Assembly (NCBI GenBank): GCA_029262635.1
Contig: JAJCZA010000002.1
Coordinates: 124,001-188,000 of the forward strand
DNA length: 64,000 bases
Direction of reading: 5' to 3'
Source: Vampirovibrionales bacterium
GTDB taxonomy: Bacteria > Cyanobacteriota > Vampirovibrionia > Vampirovibrionales > Vampirovibrionaceae
How positions within the stretch are numbered: the stretch's first letter is position 1; every line of letters starts with the position of its first letter. The notes beneath the pieces are model-generated. The model ran no database searches, was not told the DNA's origin, and saw only the letters and a program-made list of their open reading frames with translations. The position numbers and the translations under genes are program-made. This document shows, one piece after another, positions 62,042 through 64,000 of the stretch.

Positions 62042-63517
62042 GTGTTACACGAAATCGTTCTGAAAAACTTGCAACAGGAAGGCCTTCTGGTTGATCAAAG
62101 GCAGGTTCACCTCGTGTTGGCTTACTCGGGTGGAATGGACTCCACTGTATTGCTGCATGTTCTGAGTACGCTTCAAAAAAATTACAACCTGAAAATCACG
62201 GCGGCTTACTTTGATCATGGTTGGCGAGAACAGCCTGCTGAGGAACTGCCTCTCATCCATACCCACTGTAAAATGATGAACATTCCGCTTGTCATGGCCC
62301 CGGCGAGTCGGCAGATTCCTCATACGGAAACCGCCGCACGAGAGGCCCGTTATTATACGCTGACTCACCTGACTCAGGACATTAAAGCGCAAGCCCTGAT
62401 TACAGCCCATCAAGCGGATGATCAGATTGAGACCATGTTGTTTCGGATTTTTCGAGGGACAGGCATCGACGGTTTAATCGGGATTCAGAGAAAGCAGGTG
62501 CTTCACCCCGATATTGCCGCTCCGGTGTCGATTTTACGTCCCATGTTGGATATCAAACGAGCGGACGTGAAGGCTTATGCTAAAGCCAATGGCTTAGAGT
62601 ATTTTAACGATCCTTCCAATAGCAGTCGACGACACCAGCGAAATATTATTCGAAACGAAGTGGTGCCCTTTATTGAAGAGCGTTTCCCTCAGGTTAAAAA
62701 CACGTTGTATCGTCTAAGCCACGTGACTGATGGTGATTTAACGATTTTGAACGATAAAATTGATGAAATCTGGGCACGGATTTACCGAAAAGAGACATTG
62801 GATTCGGCTCTCTTGAATCAATTGGGGCGGCCTTACCAGCGTCGAGTCGTCAAACGTTTCCTTCTTCACCATCACCTGGAGTTCGATTTTCATCATATTG
62901 AGGACATTATTGATTTTGTCGAAGGTGAAAACCGGAAAAACCTGAGTTCCGCTTTAATGTCGCTGAACGATAAAAAGTTTTTGTCGATTTATAAAGGTCG
63001 AATCTCAGTGGTTCAGAAGACCCAAAAAGCTACATTGGAGAGTCTTAACCAGATTGAGGCATTAGCGCTTTCCATTCCGGGCCGAGTCTCCTCTGATACG
63101 TTGGGTGTAACGGTTGAGGTGATTGAACTATCCGAAAAAGAAAAAGCGACGCCTGAGTTGTTTAATACTCAGGCCTCGTCAGAAATCTATGTGGACCTGT
63201 CTCATTATCAGGCCGAAGGAACGGCGCTTCAGCTGCGAACCCGAAAACCCGGGGATCGAATTCATCCGTTCGGGATGGCGTCATCCATGCGACTGAAAAA
63301 CTACTTTATTAATCGAGGGGTCCCCCGGTTTGAACGAGATCGAACGCCGCTACTGACTGATGGTAAAAATATCCTGTGGGTTGCGGGGGTTGGTATTAGT
63401 GAGTCACTTCGCGTTGAGAACTACCCAACCCACCGGTTAAAAATTGTCAAACACGATCCGGAAAAAACGGTTACAGAAGATGAATTGGCTTTAGCACCGA
63501 CAGAATCATTGAAATGA
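62042..63517 (+). CDS. tilS: tRNA(Ile)-lysidine synthase TilS
   Basis: 491 residues from a GTG at 62042. The ATP-pyrophosphatase loop LAYSGGMDST spans residues 26-35. FDHGWREQ, TAHQADDQIETMLFRIFRG and the NRRHQRNIIRNEVVP-like SRRHQRNIIRNEVVPFIEE mark TilS; the C-terminal domain (about 400-470) has LRTRKPGDRIHPFGM and KNYFINRGVPRFERD. It converts C34 of tRNA-Ile to lysidine. Its stop overlaps the next ATG (ATGA), the common tilS-hpt pairing. Confidence 0.95.
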   Translation: MLHEIVLKNLQQEGLLVDQRQVHLVLAYSGGMDSTVLLHVLSTLQKNYNLKITAAYFDHGWREQPAEELPLIHTHCKMMNIPLVMAPASRQIPHTETAAREARYYTLTHLTQDIKAQALITAHQADDQIETMLFRIFRGTGIDGLIGIQRKQVLHPDIAAPVSILRPMLDIKRADVKAYAKANGLEYFNDPSNSSRRHQRNIIRNEVVPFIEERFPQVKNTLYRLSHVTDGDLTILNDKIDEIWARIYRKETLDSALLNQLGRPYQRRVVKRFLLHHHLEFDFHHIEDIIDFVEGENRKNLSSALMSLNDKKFLSIYKGRISVVQKTQKATLESLNQIEALALSIPGRVSSDTLGVTVEVIELSEKEKATPELFNTQASSEIYVDLSHYQAEGTALQLRTRKPGDRIHPFGMASSMRLKNYFINRGVPRFERDRTPLLTDGKNILWVAGVGISESLRVENYPTHRLKIVKHDPEKTVTEDELALAPTESLK

Positions 63518-64000
63518 AAGAAAGACAAATGACCCATACTGTTGAAAACTCTCCTATCAAGACACTTCGACCCGATCAACTGACCACGGTTATTGACGAA
63601 GAGACTATTCAGAAGCGGCTAAAGGAAATGGGTGCCGCCATTAGTGAAACTTATAAAGAGACAGATAAACTGGTGATTGTCGCCATCTTAAAAGGTTCTT
63701 TTATGTTTTTAGCCGATCTGGTGCGCTACATTGACGTGCCGTGTCAGCTAGAATTTGTCCGGTTGGCCAGCTACGGGAACAGCAAAAAATCCAGCGGATC
63801 CATTCGTCCGGTGGATCTGACTCTGCCGAATCTGGCTGATGAAGATGTGTTGCTGGTGGAGGATATTATCGATTCCGGCCTGACTTTGAGCTTTTTTATC
63901 GATTACCTTCAGTCGCTCCATAAAACCAAATCCCTTCGGTTGGCGGTTTTGCTTAATAAACCGGAGGCTCGTAGCCCTCAAGTTGACCCGGTGGCCATTG
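63514..64000 (+). CDS. hpt: hypoxanthine phosphoribosyltransferase, 5' part
   Basis: About 162 codons before the right edge; no stop is reached. Starts MKERQMTHT at an ATG overlapping the TilS stop; an ATG at 63529 is an alternative. ISETYKETDKLVIVAILKGSFMFLADLV (ILKGSFMFLADLVR), a flexible SYGNSKKSSG loop and the PRPP site VLLVEDIIDSGLTLSF are seen. It salvages hypoxanthine and guanine. The C-terminal end is outside the window. Confidence 0.93.
   Translation, partial: MKERQMTHTVENSPIKTLRPDQLTTVIDEETIQKRLKEMGAAISETYKETDKLVIVAILKGSFMFLADLVRYIDVPCQLEFVRLASYGNSKKSSGSIRPVDLTLPNLADEDVLLVEDIIDSGLTLSFFIDYLQSLHKTKSLRLAVLLNKPEARSPQVDPVAI

Noticed and set aside
1-64000. CRISPR arrays, insertion sequences, prophage genes, rRNA genes
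   Set aside because: No regularly spaced direct repeats, transposase, integrase, phage structural or rRNA sequences were recognised in reading both strands.

Overview
The window is bacterial chromosome of moderate G+C with dense genes, short operons on both strands and many TTG or GTG starts. It is mostly housekeeping DNA. The best guess for the organism is a non-photosynthetic relative of Cyanobacteria (Vampirovibrionia/Melainabacteria-like). This is inference: it rests on a PBS-lyase-type HEAT protein, a bacterial Ski2-like helicase, a coiled-coil gene directly after coaD, and small orphan proteins with an N-terminal [hydrophobic]-[R/H/Q]-F-[G/S/K] motif. No 16S rRNA is present to settle it.

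Layout. 1-1.45 kb (-): membrane thioredoxin, CcdA and the start of rsmD, overlapping by 4 bp. 1.6-9.8 kb: hypothetical genes, a HEAT-repeat protein, an alpha/beta hydrolase, a Sel1 lipoprotein, a PhnD-like/GGDEF/EAL receptor and an M23 peptidase. 9.9-16.5 kb: obg, an unknown gene, a polar amino acid ABC transporter without its ATPase, and glpD. 17.2-20.8 kb: prpD-prpB-prpC of the methylcitrate cycle. 20.9-24.3 kb (-): etfB-etfA-peroxiredoxin-EVE-TMEM205-like. 24.5-30.9 kb: a motif protein, uspA, clpB, a lone flbD, another motif protein and mgtE. 31.1-34.0 kb (-): tRNA-Trp-secE-nusG-rplK-rplA behind a clear sigma70-type promoter. 34.1-37.3 kb: two paralogous small motif genes and the helicase. 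37.6-42.5 kb: coaD, a coiled-coil gene, a YkgJ-type Cys cluster protein, miaB, folK and a phosphoesterase. 42.7-53.0 kb: rpsE-rpmD-rplO-secY-adk-map-infA-rpmJ, a terminator and long leader, then rpsM-rpsK-rpsD-rpoA-rplQ-truA-rplM-rpsI. 53.1-64 kb: a 48-residue membrane protein, an amidohydrolase, an M1 aminopeptidase, a GT-C-like enzyme, a methyltransferase, an HtrA protease, tilS and the start of hpt.

How the genes fit together. PrpDBC, EtfAB, GlpD and the amino acid importer suggest a respiring heterotroph using propionyl-CoA, glycerol 3-phosphate and amino acids. The ribosomal cluster is a shortened spc/alpha operon lacking everything upstream of rpsE. Two observations deserve most attention. 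First, the F-[G/S/K] motif recurs near the N-terminus of seven otherwise unrelated proteins, and in two recognisable enzymes it lies in an extension before the catalytic domain. Second, a conserved non-coding repeat of about 130 bp occurs at 8.6 and 60.2 kb, each copy followed by a hairpin terminator and by a convergent exported peptidase gene. No CRISPR array, insertion sequence, prophage or rRNA was seen.
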